Source of the DNA: Clostridiales bacterium
GTDB taxonomy: Bacteria; Bacillota; Clostridia; Oscillospirales; Acutalibacteraceae
NCBI GenBank assembly: GCA_019415945.1
Contig: DXYF01000031.1
Span: 52,911-116,910 of the forward strand
Reading direction: 5' to 3'
DNA: 64,000 nt
Position numbers and translations under genes: made by a program. This document shows positions 18,171 to 26,336 of the stretch, one piece after another. Under the pieces are notes generated by a model that was given only the letters and a program-made list of their open reading frames with translations, searched no databases and was not told the DNA's origin. Position 1 is the stretch's first letter; each line of letters opens with the position of its first letter.

Positions 18171-18202
18171 GACAGCACAGCGTCGGAAAGCGAGGTCTTT
18201 AT

Positions 18203-20029
18203 ATGAAAGGTAAATTAAATCGTGTTATATCCATGATACTTGCGGTTTCCATGGTATGGACTGCTTTTTTAGCAATAAATATAAATGTATATGCAGAATC
18301 TGAAAATGAATATTTGTCACAGCAGGAGGTTGAGGCAAACACGGAGTTTGCAGATTCAATGATTTACGGAGATGCTAACGGCGACGGTCATATCAGAATT
18401 GATGATGCAACGATTGTTCAGAAATATTCTTCAGGCGTTGAATTGATTGACGGCGATTATTTGGCTGTTTGCGATGTTAACGGTGATGATAGAGTGAATG
18501 TTATCGACGCAACGATAATTCAAAGATATATTACAGGAGTTTCTTCTGACAGCTTAGTGGGCAAAACCTATGTGCCTGAGGCGACAGAACCTGACCAAAC
18601 AGAACAGCCTACAACCGTGCCTGTGGTGTCAGAGCCTGATCAAACTGAGCAGCCTACAACCGTGCCCGCAGTTACAGAGCCTGCCGAAACAGAGCAGCCT
18701 ACAACTGTGCCCGCAGTGACAGAGCCTGATGAAACAGATTACCCGACGACTGTGCCTTCAACTCAGGCGACTGCTGCAACGGTTCCCGCTCCTGTTGTAG
18801 GAACTGTTAAAAACATTACAAAAACCAGCTTTGAAACAAATAAAATCACTCTGAAATGGGACAAGGTATCGGGAGCATCGGGATATTTTGTATATATAAA
18901 AAATGCCGACAATTCATCGTCATACACAAAGCTTGCAGATGTAACAAATAACACATATACAGCTTCAAATCTCATTCATACTACACAGTACCACTTCAAA
19001 GTTTCGGCATATGTTCTAAAGAACGGCGTGAAGTATGAGGGCAGAGGTACCGTAAAAAAGACTGCAACTCAGCCAGGCAAGGTGTCAAATTTGAGAATGG
19101 TGCGTTCGTCAAGCGTGATTGAATTTGCATGGGATCGTAACTCAAAGGCAACGGGCTACAGAATTTACAGAGCGTGCTATGCTACAAACGGCGGATATGT
19201 GCTGTACAAAACTATCAGAGGAAACAGCACAACATCGTTTTCCGATACAAATATTGAGTTGGGCAGGGCGTATTATTACAGCGTAAGACCTTTCCGAGAA
19301 CTTTACAACACGGAGTACAACGCACCACACGCAACAATAAAGTTTATTTGCGGAATGAGTGCACCCGACTACTCTATGACATCACAGCTTTCAAGGGTTA
19401 GCCTTTCTTGGAATAAGAATAAATACGCAACAGGCTATGATATTTATTATTCAACCTCGAAAAACGGTACATTTAAATTACTCGGAACAACGAAGAACAA
19501 TTATTTTAATACGGTAAGACTTACCGATCAAAAAACATATTACTTCAGGGTTCAGCCCTACAAGATTAACGGTGCAAGCAAAACAAAGGTACTCGGCACC
19601 TACGCTACACGCTCCAAAACGGTTACAAAGAACGCTTACGGAGTAAGTGTCGGCGGAACCTACATTGAAATAAGTCTTAAACAGCAGCATATGTGGTTCT
19701 ATATCAACAGAGAACTGTATTGCCATACTGATGTTGTAACGGGAAATGAGGACGGTTATCACGATACGCCTAAGGGAGCGTTTAAAATTTGGCAGAAGCA
19801 GTCACCGACCGTACTTGTAGGTCCCGGATATGCATCTCCTGTGGACTACTGGCTTGCTTTTACATACTCGGGAGTGGGAATCCATGATGCAAGCTGGCGT
19901 TCAAGCGGAGAATACGGAGGTACAACATACAAGGGCAACGGATCGCACGGATGTGTAAATACACCGTACAGTGCAGTTAAAAAGATTTATCAAAAAGCAA
20001 CTATAGGAACAAGAGTTGTAGTATATTAA
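18203..20029 (+). CDS. Dockerin-containing L,D-transpeptidase (YkuD) with Fn3 domains
   Basis: 608 residues. Order: signal peptide (1-31), type I-like dockerin (about 55-112) with two calcium loops ('DANGDGHIRIDDATIVQKY', 'DVNGDDRVNVIDATIIQRY'), a linker of four 15-residue repeats (129-188), three fibronectin III-like domains (about 195-480), and a C-terminal YkuD domain (about 485-608). The catalytic set is complete: H561, then 'SHGCVNTP' with H582 and C584. It forms 3-3 peptidoglycan cross-links or attaches proteins to the wall. A dockerin on such an enzyme is odd, since dockerins usually tag polysaccharide hydrolases; binding to a cohesin on the cell surface is inferred. Confidence 0.92.
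   Translation: MKGKLNRVISMILAVSMVWTAFLAININVYAESENEYLSQQEVEANTEFADSMIYGDANGDGHIRIDDATIVQKYSSGVELIDGDYLAVCDVNGDDRVNVIDATIIQRYITGVSSDSLVGKTYVPEATEPDQTEQPTTVPVVSEPDQTEQPTTVPAVTEPAETEQPTTVPAVTEPDETDYPTTVPSTQATAATVPAPVVGTVKNITKTSFETNKITLKWDKVSGASGYFVYIKNADNSSSYTKLADVTNNTYTASNLIHTTQYHFKVSAYVLKNGVKYEGRGTVKKTATQPGKVSNLRMVRSSSVIEFAWDRNSKATGYRIYRACYATNGGYVLYKTIRGNSTTSFSDTNIELGRAYYYSVRPFRELYNTEYNAPHATIKFICGMSAPDYSMTSQLSRVSLSWNKNKYATGYDIYYSTSKNGTFKLLGTTKNNYFNTVRLTDQKTYYFRVQPYKINGASKTKVLGTYATRSKTVTKNAYGVSVGGTYIEISLKQQHMWFYINRELYCHTDVVTGNEDGYHDTPKGAFKIWQKQSPTVLVGPGYASPVDYWLAFTYSGVGIHDASWRSSGEYGGTTYKGNGSHGCVNTPYSAVKKIYQKATIGTRVVVY
18587..18766 (+). repeat. Four 45-bp in-frame repeats encoding a Pro/Thr linker
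   Basis: Each unit encodes a variant of EPxxTEQPTTVPAVT (15 residues). The first three are nearly identical and the fourth has drifted ('EPDETDYPTTVP'). They form an extended, probably O-glycosylated or flexible spacer between dockerin and Fn3 domains; copy number may vary between strains. Confidence 0.85.
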
Positions 20030-20037
20030 TACACAAA

Positions 20038-20069
20038 AACACGGCAAAGCTTTTGTGCTTTGCCGTGTT
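20038..20069. terminator. Bidirectional intrinsic terminator
   Basis: A 13-bp perfect stem: AACACGGCAAAGC (20038-20050) and GCTTTGCCGTGTT (20057-20069), loop TTTTGT. T-rich on both sides (TTTC on plus, TTTTTGTG on minus), serving the convergent dockerin-YkuD and deacetylase genes. Confidence 0.9.
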
Positions 20070-20120
20070 TTCATATTGCCGAAGTTATCTTGATGCCGAA
20101 TGTATTGGTGTAAGTAACAG

Positions 20121-20903
20121 TTATTGTGTCGCAGTAGTTTCTTTTGGACACATTTTTCCGTCAACATCGGTAAAATAATCACACTTCAGAAGTATTTGTG
20201 AAATCGGAACAATCTCATAACCTTTTTCCTGTATAGCTTCTATTAACATAGGAAGAGCCTCCGGTGTGTTTTTTGCACCGTTGTGCAATAAAACAATGCT
20301 TCCGTTTTTCAGTTTTTTTAAAACATTCTGAGTGATTTGTTCAGGCGTAGGGTCTTTCCAGTCCAGCGAATCGACATCCCACTGAACGCAGTACATATTG
20401 CAGCCGTTGACTGACTTTACAACATCGTTATTATAATCCCCGTATGGGGCACGGAAGAGAGTAGGGGTTTTGCCCGTAATCTTTTTGATTTTTTCGTTGC
20501 AAGCCTGAATCTCTCCTGCCATTTGTGATGTTGTCATTTGAGTCATATGGGGGTGAGTATCGCTGTGATTACCCACATCGTGTCCCTTGTCAGCGATTTT
20601 CTTTACGCTTTCGGGGTATTTTTCAACCCAATCGCCCACAAGAAAAAAGGTGGATTTTACCTTGTATTTGTCAAGGATTTCGAGCAAGGTGTCAGTCTGC
20701 TCGTTTCCCCATGCGGCGTCAAAAGAAATTGCTACCTGTTTTTTGTCGGTTTCCACATAATATATGGGGATTTCACGAGGTGTTGATGCGGTTTGTACCG
20801 CCTTTACGGTAGATGTAATTGCTATTGCTGCCGTTGCAGCTCCTATTAAAAGGCAAAATCCTATTGAAATAAGACTGCGTTTTGTCAGAATTAATAAACG
20901 CAT
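20121..20903 (-). CDS. Polysaccharide deacetylase, PdaB-like
   Basis: 260 residues from the ATG at 20903, 5 bases after GGGAGGGG; the longer reading to 20981 lacks a ribosome site. An N-terminal membrane helix (about 11-33) precedes a NodB domain. Motif 1 is 'SFDAAWGNEQT', motif 2 'HSDTH' supplies the two metal histidines, motif 3 is 'RAPYG', and a late 'LLHNG' carries the catalytic His. Motif 1 has one Asp where most deacetylases have two, as in the sporulation protein PdaB, so deacetylation of spore or wall glycan is likely but activity is not certain. Confidence 0.87.
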   Translation of the reverse strand: MRLLILTKRSLISIGFCLLIGAATAAIAITSTVKAVQTASTPREIPIYYVETDKKQVAISFDAAWGNEQTDTLLEILDKYKVKSTFFLVGDWVEKYPESVKKIADKGHDVGNHSDTHPHMTQMTTSQMAGEIQACNEKIKKITGKTPTLFRAPYGDYNNDVVKSVNGCNMYCVQWDVDSLDWKDPTPEQITQNVLKKLKNGSIVLLHNGAKNTPEALPMLIEAIQEKGYEIVPISQILLKCDYFTDVDGKMCPKETTATQ

Positions 20904-21021
20904 AAAATCCCCTCCCGTATAATTATATGAGGGCAATTTTTTAATATGAACCGAGTAAACATTTTTTGTGAAAGTGTGCATTGACAGATAAAATTATGCC
21001 CAAAATTACGGTAAACAGAAA

Positions 21022-21047
21022 ACACGGCAAGCCTCGGCTTGCCGTGT
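21022..21047 (-). terminator. Terminator of the zinc-ribbon gene
   Basis: ACACGGCAAGCC (21022-21033) pairs with GGCTTGCCGTGT (21036-21047); the minus strand continues TTTTCTGTTT. It is 37 bases beyond the gene's stop. Confidence 0.75.
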
Positions 21048-21083
21048 ACAGTGCAAAAATACTATAATTTAATCAAAAACATA

Positions 21084-21365
21084 TTATTCAGCAGCTGCTT
21101 TTCTCTTTGCAAAGCAATCACTGCAATAGTAGCTTTTGCCTTCCATTGGCTGGAAAGGAATCTTTGCAGGTCCTCCGCATTCAGCACAGGTTGTTTCAAA
21201 ATACTGACGCTCTGCCTTAGCGGCATTTTTGCGGGCTTGTCTGCATTCTTTGCAACGCTGTGGCTCATTTACAAAACCTTTTTCAGCATAAAACTCCTGT
21301 TCTCCGGCTGTGAAAACAAATTCGTTTCCGCATTCTTTGCAAATGAGTGTCTTGTCTTCGTACAT
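21084..21365 (-). CDS. Zinc-ribbon protein (93 aa)
   Basis: Two pairs of CxxC bracket the protein: 'CKECGNEF' near residue 9 with 'CKECRQARK' near 38 form a first ribbon, and 'CAECGGPA' near 60 with 'CSDCFAKRK' near 81 form a second. This matches the clostridial 'probable zinc-ribbon' family (zf-trcl type) of unknown function, likely nucleic-acid or protein binding. AGAGG precedes the ATG. It lies 65 bases downstream of the sigma factor gene on the same strand and may be co-expressed with it. Confidence 0.82.
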   Translation of the reverse strand: MYEDKTLICKECGNEFVFTAGEQEFYAEKGFVNEPQRCKECRQARKNAAKAERQYFETTCAECGGPAKIPFQPMEGKSYYCSDCFAKRKAAAE

Positions 21366-21430
21366 TGGTTTTACCTCTCTTTTGGCATAATAAAAATTTG
21401 CCCCGTGCGGAATTGCACCGCCTAAACTAT

Positions 21431-22018
21431 TCAGGACATATCTATGCAGCTGATTTTTCTGCGTGCCCTCTGAAGTGCATTGTCGGCTGACTTTTCTGAA
21501 ATGGACAGCTTTTGTGCAATTTCTTTGTAGCTTAAACCGCTTCCAAACAGCATTACGGCATCAAACTCGGTTTTAGAAAGTACAGATTTCATCTTTCCCA
21601 AAACTGCATTAAGATGTTCTCTGCACAACAGCAGCTCCTCCGGAGTCTGTGACAAATCTTCAACGGACTCACTCAAATCATCCAGCCTGACAAGAGCCGA
21701 TTTAGGTACTGATTTTTTTGTGCTGTTTTTTCTGATAATTGAAATAAACCTGCGTTCTGCAACGACTGACATATAGCTTTTAAAGCTTGCGGCAGCACAT
21801 CGGTCAAATGTTCTGCACGCATACAAAAGAGCCACAAGCCCCTCCTGAACAAAGTCGTTTGGTTCATATCCCTCGGCGGTATATTTGCGTGAAATAAAGC
21901 TTATAGTTTTTAAATAACGCACCACAAGCTCGTTATACGCATTGTCATCTCCGCCTTTGGCAAGCTCTGCAAGGGTGTTGTCATCGAGTGAAACATAGGA
22001 GCTTGTACTTTCGCTCAT
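21431..22018 (-). CDS. Sigma-70 family RNA polymerase sigma factor, SigH-like
   Basis: 195 residues. Region 2 is 'NELVVRYLKTISFISRKYTAEGYEPNDFVQEGLVALLYACRTFD' in outline, with the core-binding 'DFVQEGLVALL' motif, followed by region 2.3/2.4 'FKSYMSVVAERRFISIIRK'. Region 4 has a helix-turn-helix 'LSYKEIAQKLSISEKSADNALQRARRKI'. Region 3 is short. Length and motifs resemble sporulation/stationary-phase SigH of clostridia, though the sequence is divergent enough that another alternative sigma is possible. No anti-sigma gene is adjacent. GGGGTGAG precedes the ATG. Confidence 0.85.
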   Translation of the reverse strand: MSESTSSYVSLDDNTLAELAKGGDDNAYNELVVRYLKTISFISRKYTAEGYEPNDFVQEGLVALLYACRTFDRCAAASFKSYMSVVAERRFISIIRKNSTKKSVPKSALVRLDDLSESVEDLSQTPEELLLCREHLNAVLGKMKSVLSKTEFDAVMLFGSGLSYKEIAQKLSISEKSADNALQRARRKISCIDMS

Positions 22019-22177
22019 TTTCTCACCCCTGACAGTATAAATCTATATGTAATAATATATTACAAAATTTGAATTATGTCAACCGTAAAAATGCATTTTC
22101 TGTAAAAACGCATTATAAATTAAAAAAAATTTATGCAAAATAACTAACATTTTGTCGAATTAAATAATAATAGTAAC

Positions 22178-22206
22178 TTGTAATACTTACTTTAAAATGG
22201 TATAAT
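22178..22206 (+). promoter_or_regulatory. Promoter of yifB
   Basis: TTGTAA at 22178-22183, 17-base spacer, perfect TATAAT at 22201-22206, 32 bases before the start codon. Confidence 0.7.
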
Positions 22207-22237
22207 TTAGAAAACTCAACTCAGAGGGGCTTTAATT

Positions 22238-23770
22238 ATGGTAGTAAAGTGCAACAGCTTCGGAATAAACGGAATGGACGGTTACAAGGTAGAGATAGAG
22301 GCGTCAATTCAGACGGGCTTGCCTGCGTTTGATATGGTGGGACTTCCCGACACCGCGGTGCGTGAAAGCCGTGACAGAGTAAAAAGTGCACTTAAAAACT
22401 GTGGTTTTAACCTGCCGCCCTCGCATATTATTTTAAACCTTGCTCCTGCCGATATAAAAAAAGAGGGTCCGATATATGATTTGCCGATATCGGTTGCCTT
22501 GCTAAAGCTTACGGGGCAGATTATAACGGATATTTCCGACTGTGCGTTTATAGGAGAACTTTCTCTTGCGGGAGAAACACGAGGAATTAACGGTGTTTTG
22601 CCCATGGTAATCAAGGCGACGGAATGCGGAATAAAAAGAATTTTTGTACCGTCAAAAAATGTAAGAGAAGCTTCGGTTGTCGAGGAAATAGAGGTTTATC
22701 CGATTAATGATATTGTTGAGCTCAAAGATATTTTAAACGGTCAAAAGTCCGTGCAGCCTGCGGCATTGTTGAAGAATACTGACTCACGCCCAAACAGCTT
22801 TGTACCTGATTTTTCACAGGTAAAGGGTCAGTTTGAGGCAAAGCGTGCCATAGAAATTGCTGCGGCAGGGGGACACAATATTCTGCTCATCGGACCTCCC
22901 GGCTCCGGAAAAAGTATGCTTGCAAAAAGGATTCCTTCAATTTTGCCTGATATGACCTTTGAAGAGATGATAGAAACTACAAAAATTCACTCTATTGCAG
23001 GAACGCTCAGCGGCGACGGACTTATAAATATTCGTCCGTTTCGCTCACCTCACCACACGGTAACGGCAGTAGGATTAGGCGGCGGAGGAACGGGAGTAAT
23101 AAGACCCGGTGAAGTGTCGCTTGCTCATAACGGCGTGCTTTTTCTTGATGAACTTCCCGAATTTTCACGCAATGCACTTGAGGTGCTCAGACAGCCGATT
23201 GAGGATATGCAGATTACCATTTCCCGTGCAGGACAAAATTGTACTTATCCCTGTTCAATTATGGTGGTTGCGGCGATGAATCCCTGTCCGTGCGGATATT
23301 ACGGAGATGAAACTCACAGGTGTACCTGTTCCGATACAAAAATAAAGCGGTATCTAAACCGAATTTCAGGTCCGCTTCTTGACCGTTTTGATATCCATGT
23401 TGAGGTACCTCCCGTTAAGTTTGATGAGCTTCGCAGCTCTGAAACAACGGAAATATCGGCTCAAATAAAAAAGCGTGTTGACGCGGCGAGGGAGATTCAG
23501 CGTCAACGCTTCGGCACAGGCACAGGTGCGTGCAACGCAAAAATCAATGCACAGCAGTTTGAAAAAGCCTGTATCATTGACAGTCAGGCGGAGCGTACTT
23601 TAAAAGACGCTTTTGAGAGATTGGGACTTACAGCGAGAGCCTATGACAGGGTTTTAAAGGTTGCACGAACTATTGCCGACCTTGAAATGTCGGAGGTGAT
23701 TCGCTCCGAGCATGTTCTTGAGGCGGTGCAATACAGAAGTCTTGATCGAAAATATTGGTCGAAAACCTGA
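22238..23770 (+). CDS. YifB/ComM family Mg-chelatase-like AAA+ ATPase
   Basis: 510 residues. An N-terminal Lon-protease-like S5 fold (1-165, 'GLPAFDMVGLPDTAVRESRDRVKSAL' in outline) precedes an AAA+ module with Walker A 'GPPGSGKS' near 225 and Walker B 'VLFLDELPEF' near 305. A zinc-like 'CPCGYYGDETHRCTC' follows, then a C-terminal lid. ComM, its best-studied relative, is a helicase that drives branch migration during natural transformation. A ComEC-like gene elsewhere in the window is compatible with a DNA-uptake role, but that is inference. Confidence 0.93.
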   Translation: MVVKCNSFGINGMDGYKVEIEASIQTGLPAFDMVGLPDTAVRESRDRVKSALKNCGFNLPPSHIILNLAPADIKKEGPIYDLPISVALLKLTGQIITDISDCAFIGELSLAGETRGINGVLPMVIKATECGIKRIFVPSKNVREASVVEEIEVYPINDIVELKDILNGQKSVQPAALLKNTDSRPNSFVPDFSQVKGQFEAKRAIEIAAAGGHNILLIGPPGSGKSMLAKRIPSILPDMTFEEMIETTKIHSIAGTLSGDGLINIRPFRSPHHTVTAVGLGGGGTGVIRPGEVSLAHNGVLFLDELPEFSRNALEVLRQPIEDMQITISRAGQNCTYPCSIMVVAAMNPCPCGYYGDETHRCTCSDTKIKRYLNRISGPLLDRFDIHVEVPPVKFDELRSSETTEISAQIKKRVDAAREIQRQRFGTGTGACNAKINAQQFEKACIIDSQAERTLKDAFERLGLTARAYDRVLKVARTIADLEMSEVIRSEHVLEAVQYRSLDRKYWSKT

Positions 23771-23877
23771 TTATCGGCAAAGCTTCTTAATAATTATCTT
23801 TAATATTTTTATTTTTTATGTTATAATAAACTCGCAGTTTTCTGCAAGGATAAAATAAACCCACGGAGGTAAAAATT

Positions 23878-24075
23878 ATGACTGTATCAAAAACTTCAAT
23901 CATCGGTGATGTTCTCGATATGCACCCCGAAACAGCGGAGATATTTTTCTCGATAGGTATGCACTGTCTCGGATGCCCCGCTTCAAGAGGCGAAACAATC
24001 GAAGAAGCTTGTGCTGTTCACGGTGCAGATGCAGACGCACTTGTTAAAGAACTTAACGAAGCTATAGGTCAATGA
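23878..24075 (+). CDS. DUF1858 domain protein (65 aa)
   Basis: A small protein made of a single DUF1858 domain: 'TSIIGDVLDMHPETAEIFFSIGMHCLGCPASRGETIEEAC'. The CxxC (C-L-G-C) is the redox pair typical of this group, also found at the N-terminus of ScdA/RIC-type iron-sulfur repair proteins. CACGGAGGT precedes the ATG. Its stop overlaps the trmK start as ATGA, so the two are translationally coupled, an association common in clostridia. Reaction unknown. Confidence 0.85.
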   Translation: MTVSKTSIIGDVLDMHPETAEIFFSIGMHCLGCPASRGETIEEACAVHGADADALVKELNEAIGQ

Positions 24076-24743
24076 GTACGGCGTTTCAGCTTGATAACCG
24101 CCTAAAGCTTTGTGCGGATTTTATCCGCAGCGGAGCAAGAATTGCCGATATCGGCACAGACCATGCGTATTTACCCGTATGGCTGTGCCGTATAGGCAGA
24201 TGCCCGTCAGCAATAGCGGCGGATATAAATTCGGAACCGCTCAAAAGGGGACAGAGCACGATTACACAAGCTTGCATGGACGGTTTAATCAAGACACGGC
24301 TCAGTGACGGGCTTAAGGGAATATCACGCGATGAAGCTGATGATATAGTAATTGCGGGAATGGGCGGAGAGATGATTGCGAAAATCATTTCCGAATGTTC
24401 TTTTTCAGACGATTGTTCCAAGCATTTTATTTTACAGCCCATGACAAAAAGCGAGCTTCTTATTGAGTGGCTTGTAAATAACGGTTTTAAAATTTTATCG
24501 CAGGACTGTTGCACAGCGTCTAAAAAGTGTTACACGGTATTGCTTGTTAAATATACGGGCGAAAGTTTCAAAGCAGATGATGTTTATTATTACCTCGGAG
24601 AGCTTTCACCGAAATCAAACAGCACGCATCTTCGTTTTGTTGAGGAACAGTTAAAAAGACTTTCCAAGCAGGCTGTCGGAGATGTGCGTTTTGCTGTGCT
24701 TGCAGATAAGATTCGGGAGATAGTTTATGACAAAAATCAGTGA
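24072..24743 (+). CDS. trmK: tRNA (adenine22-N1)-methyltransferase
   Basis: 223 residues, normal for TrmK. The SAM-binding motif is 'IADIGTDHAYLPVWL' near residue 25 and the post-I acidic region is 'AIAADINSEPL'. 'IAGMGGEMIAKI' near 95 and 'LQPMTKSELL' near 120 are characteristic of the family, which methylates A22 in the D-loop of some tRNAs. It overlaps the DUF1858 gene by 4 bases and the Nif3-like gene by 17, the conserved Firmicutes order trmK-nif3. Confidence 0.93.
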   Translation: MSTAFQLDNRLKLCADFIRSGARIADIGTDHAYLPVWLCRIGRCPSAIAADINSEPLKRGQSTITQACMDGLIKTRLSDGLKGISRDEADDIVIAGMGGEMIAKIISECSFSDDCSKHFILQPMTKSELLIEWLVNNGFKILSQDCCTASKKCYTVLLVKYTGESFKADDVYYYLGELSPKSNSTHLRFVEEQLKRLSKQAVGDVRFAVLADKIREIVYDKNQ

Positions 24744-25485
24744 TATAATAGAATTTTTTGAGAGCTTTGCACCTATGCATACCGCCATGGACTTTGACAA
24801 TGTTGGTCTTTTGGTCGGAGATAAAAACAATATTGTGAGCAAAGCTCTTGTAACACTCGATATTACAAATGATGTGGTTTGCGAAGCAGAACGCCTCGGC
24901 TGTGAGCTGATAATAAGTCATCACCCCGTAATTTTTAACCCGATTAAAAGACTTGACTCGCACAATGTTGTTTATTTGCTTGCAAATAAGGGAATTTCGG
25001 CTTTGTGTATGCATACAAATCTTGATTTAAGCGAAGATTTTTCGGTTAATCTGTGCCTTGCAGCTGCAATCGGAGTAGAAAATCCCCGAAAAAGCGAAAA
25101 GGGCGAGTGTATGTTTGTGGGAGAGTTGAAGAAGCCTTTGGATATACACGATTTTGCCTGCAATGTCAAGGAAAGCCTAAATTGTTCGGGGCTTAGATAT
25201 ACGGATACAAAAAAGACTGTTAAAAGAGCAGCTGTTTCTTCAGGTGCGGGCGGAGGAGATATTTTTGCGGCGGCACAGGAGGGAGCAGATGTTTTTGTTA
25301 CGGGAGAAATAAAGCACCATGAAATTAATTTTGCAAATGAATTAAATATCAGCATAATTGACGCAGGTCACTATAAAAGTGAAGATATTGTAATTTTTCC
25401 TCTTGTAAAAAAACTTTCGGAAAACTTTTCGGATATTGTTTTTACAAAATCGAAAGTATATACGGATAATATTAAGTTTATTTAA
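24727..25485 (+). CDS. Nif3-like dinuclear metal-centre protein (YqfO family)
   Basis: 252 residues without the large central insertion of YqfO. Metal-binding signatures are 'SHHPVIF' near residue 62, 'MHTNLD' near 98 and 'DAGHYKSE' near 218. These proteins form toroidal hexamers; they are often labelled GTP cyclohydrolase 1 type 2 but the physiological reaction is uncertain. GGGAG lies 7 bases before the ATG, inside the trmK 3' end, so translation is coupled to trmK. Confidence 0.9.
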   Translation: MTKISDIIEFFESFAPMHTAMDFDNVGLLVGDKNNIVSKALVTLDITNDVVCEAERLGCELIISHHPVIFNPIKRLDSHNVVYLLANKGISALCMHTNLDLSEDFSVNLCLAAAIGVENPRKSEKGECMFVGELKKPLDIHDFACNVKESLNCSGLRYTDTKKTVKRAAVSSGAGGGDIFAAAQEGADVFVTGEIKHHEINFANELNISIIDAGHYKSEDIVIFPLVKKLSENFSDIVFTKSKVYTDNIKFI

Positions 25486-25513
25486 TTAAAACAGTCTGAA
25501 AATATAAATTATG

Positions 25514-25542
25514 TTGCATAATTTGTAACTGTTTGATATAAT
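25514..25542 (+). promoter_or_regulatory. Promoter of trmB and following genes
   Basis: TTGCAT at 25514-25519, 17-base spacer, perfect TATAAT at 25537-25542. Confidence 0.65.
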
Positions 25543-25609
25543 GATACGGTAAATAACTATATGTGGTGGTGTGCCTTGCAGGGACATCAAAATGGGGTAA
25601 AACGATAAT

Positions 25610-26278
25610 ATGAGAATCAGAAAAAAGAAATGGGCAGAGCCTGAATTGTCTGTTTGTGACTTTTTTGTAAAGAACCCGGATGAATATGCGGGCAAGTGGA
25701 AAAATGCCTTTAAAAAAGAGCAGCCGCTATACCTTGAAATAGGCTGCGGAAAGGGAGGCTTTGCGGGCAGACTGGCTCTTGAAAATCCCGACAAAAATAT
25801 AATAGCAGTCGACATAAAGATAGATATGCTCGGCGTCGGCAGACGAACAATTGTAAAGCTTTTTGAAGAAAACGGTAAGACGCAGGACGATATTTCCAAT
25901 ATTTTGCTTGTGAATTACAATGTTGAACAGCTTGACAAAATTATCACGCATGAAGATGATATAGAGAGGCTTTATATTAATTTTTGTAACCCGTGGCCTC
26001 GTGCAAAACATAAGAAACGCAGGCTTACATATTATAAAAAGCTTGAAATGTACAAAAGCTTTCTAAAAAAAGACGCTGAAATCCGTTTTAAAACGGATGA
26101 CGATGAACTGTTTGAGGAGAGCATTGAGTATTTTAAACAGAGCGGTTATGAAATTCTATTTATTACCCGTGATTTGCACGGCAGTAATGTAAAAGACAAT
26201 ATTGAAACCGAGCATGAAAAAATGTTCTCTGAACAGGGCATTAAAATAAAGTATCTCATTGCCCGTCAGTGCGGCTAA
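25610..26278 (+). CDS. trmB: tRNA (guanine46-N7)-methyltransferase
   Basis: 222 residues. SAM motif I is 'YLEIGCGKGGFAGRLA' near residue 42, the acidic loop is 'AVDIKIDMLGVG', and the catalytic/tRNA-binding region is 'LYINFCNPWPRAKHKKRRL' near 125, where the usual D of 'FPDPW' reads N ('FCNPWP'). The late motif 'FKTDDDELFEES' is intact. It modifies G46 in the variable loop. The upstream leader has a good promoter and a weak ribosome site. Confidence 0.94.
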   Translation: MRIRKKKWAEPELSVCDFFVKNPDEYAGKWKNAFKKEQPLYLEIGCGKGGFAGRLALENPDKNIIAVDIKIDMLGVGRRTIVKLFEENGKTQDDISNILLVNYNVEQLDKIITHEDDIERLYINFCNPWPRAKHKKRRLTYYKKLEMYKSFLKKDAEIRFKTDDDELFEESIEYFKQSGYEILFITRDLHGSNVKDNIETEHEKMFSEQGIKIKYLIARQCG

Positions 26279-26336
26279 ATCTGTTGCCGTCTTAGTGACT
26301 TTATACAGTATTATGAATTGAGAGGAGGCTGCCCTT

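Noticed and set aside
18587..18766. CRISPR or tandem-repeat array
   Set aside because: The 45-bp units are in-frame coding repeats of a Pro/Thr linker.
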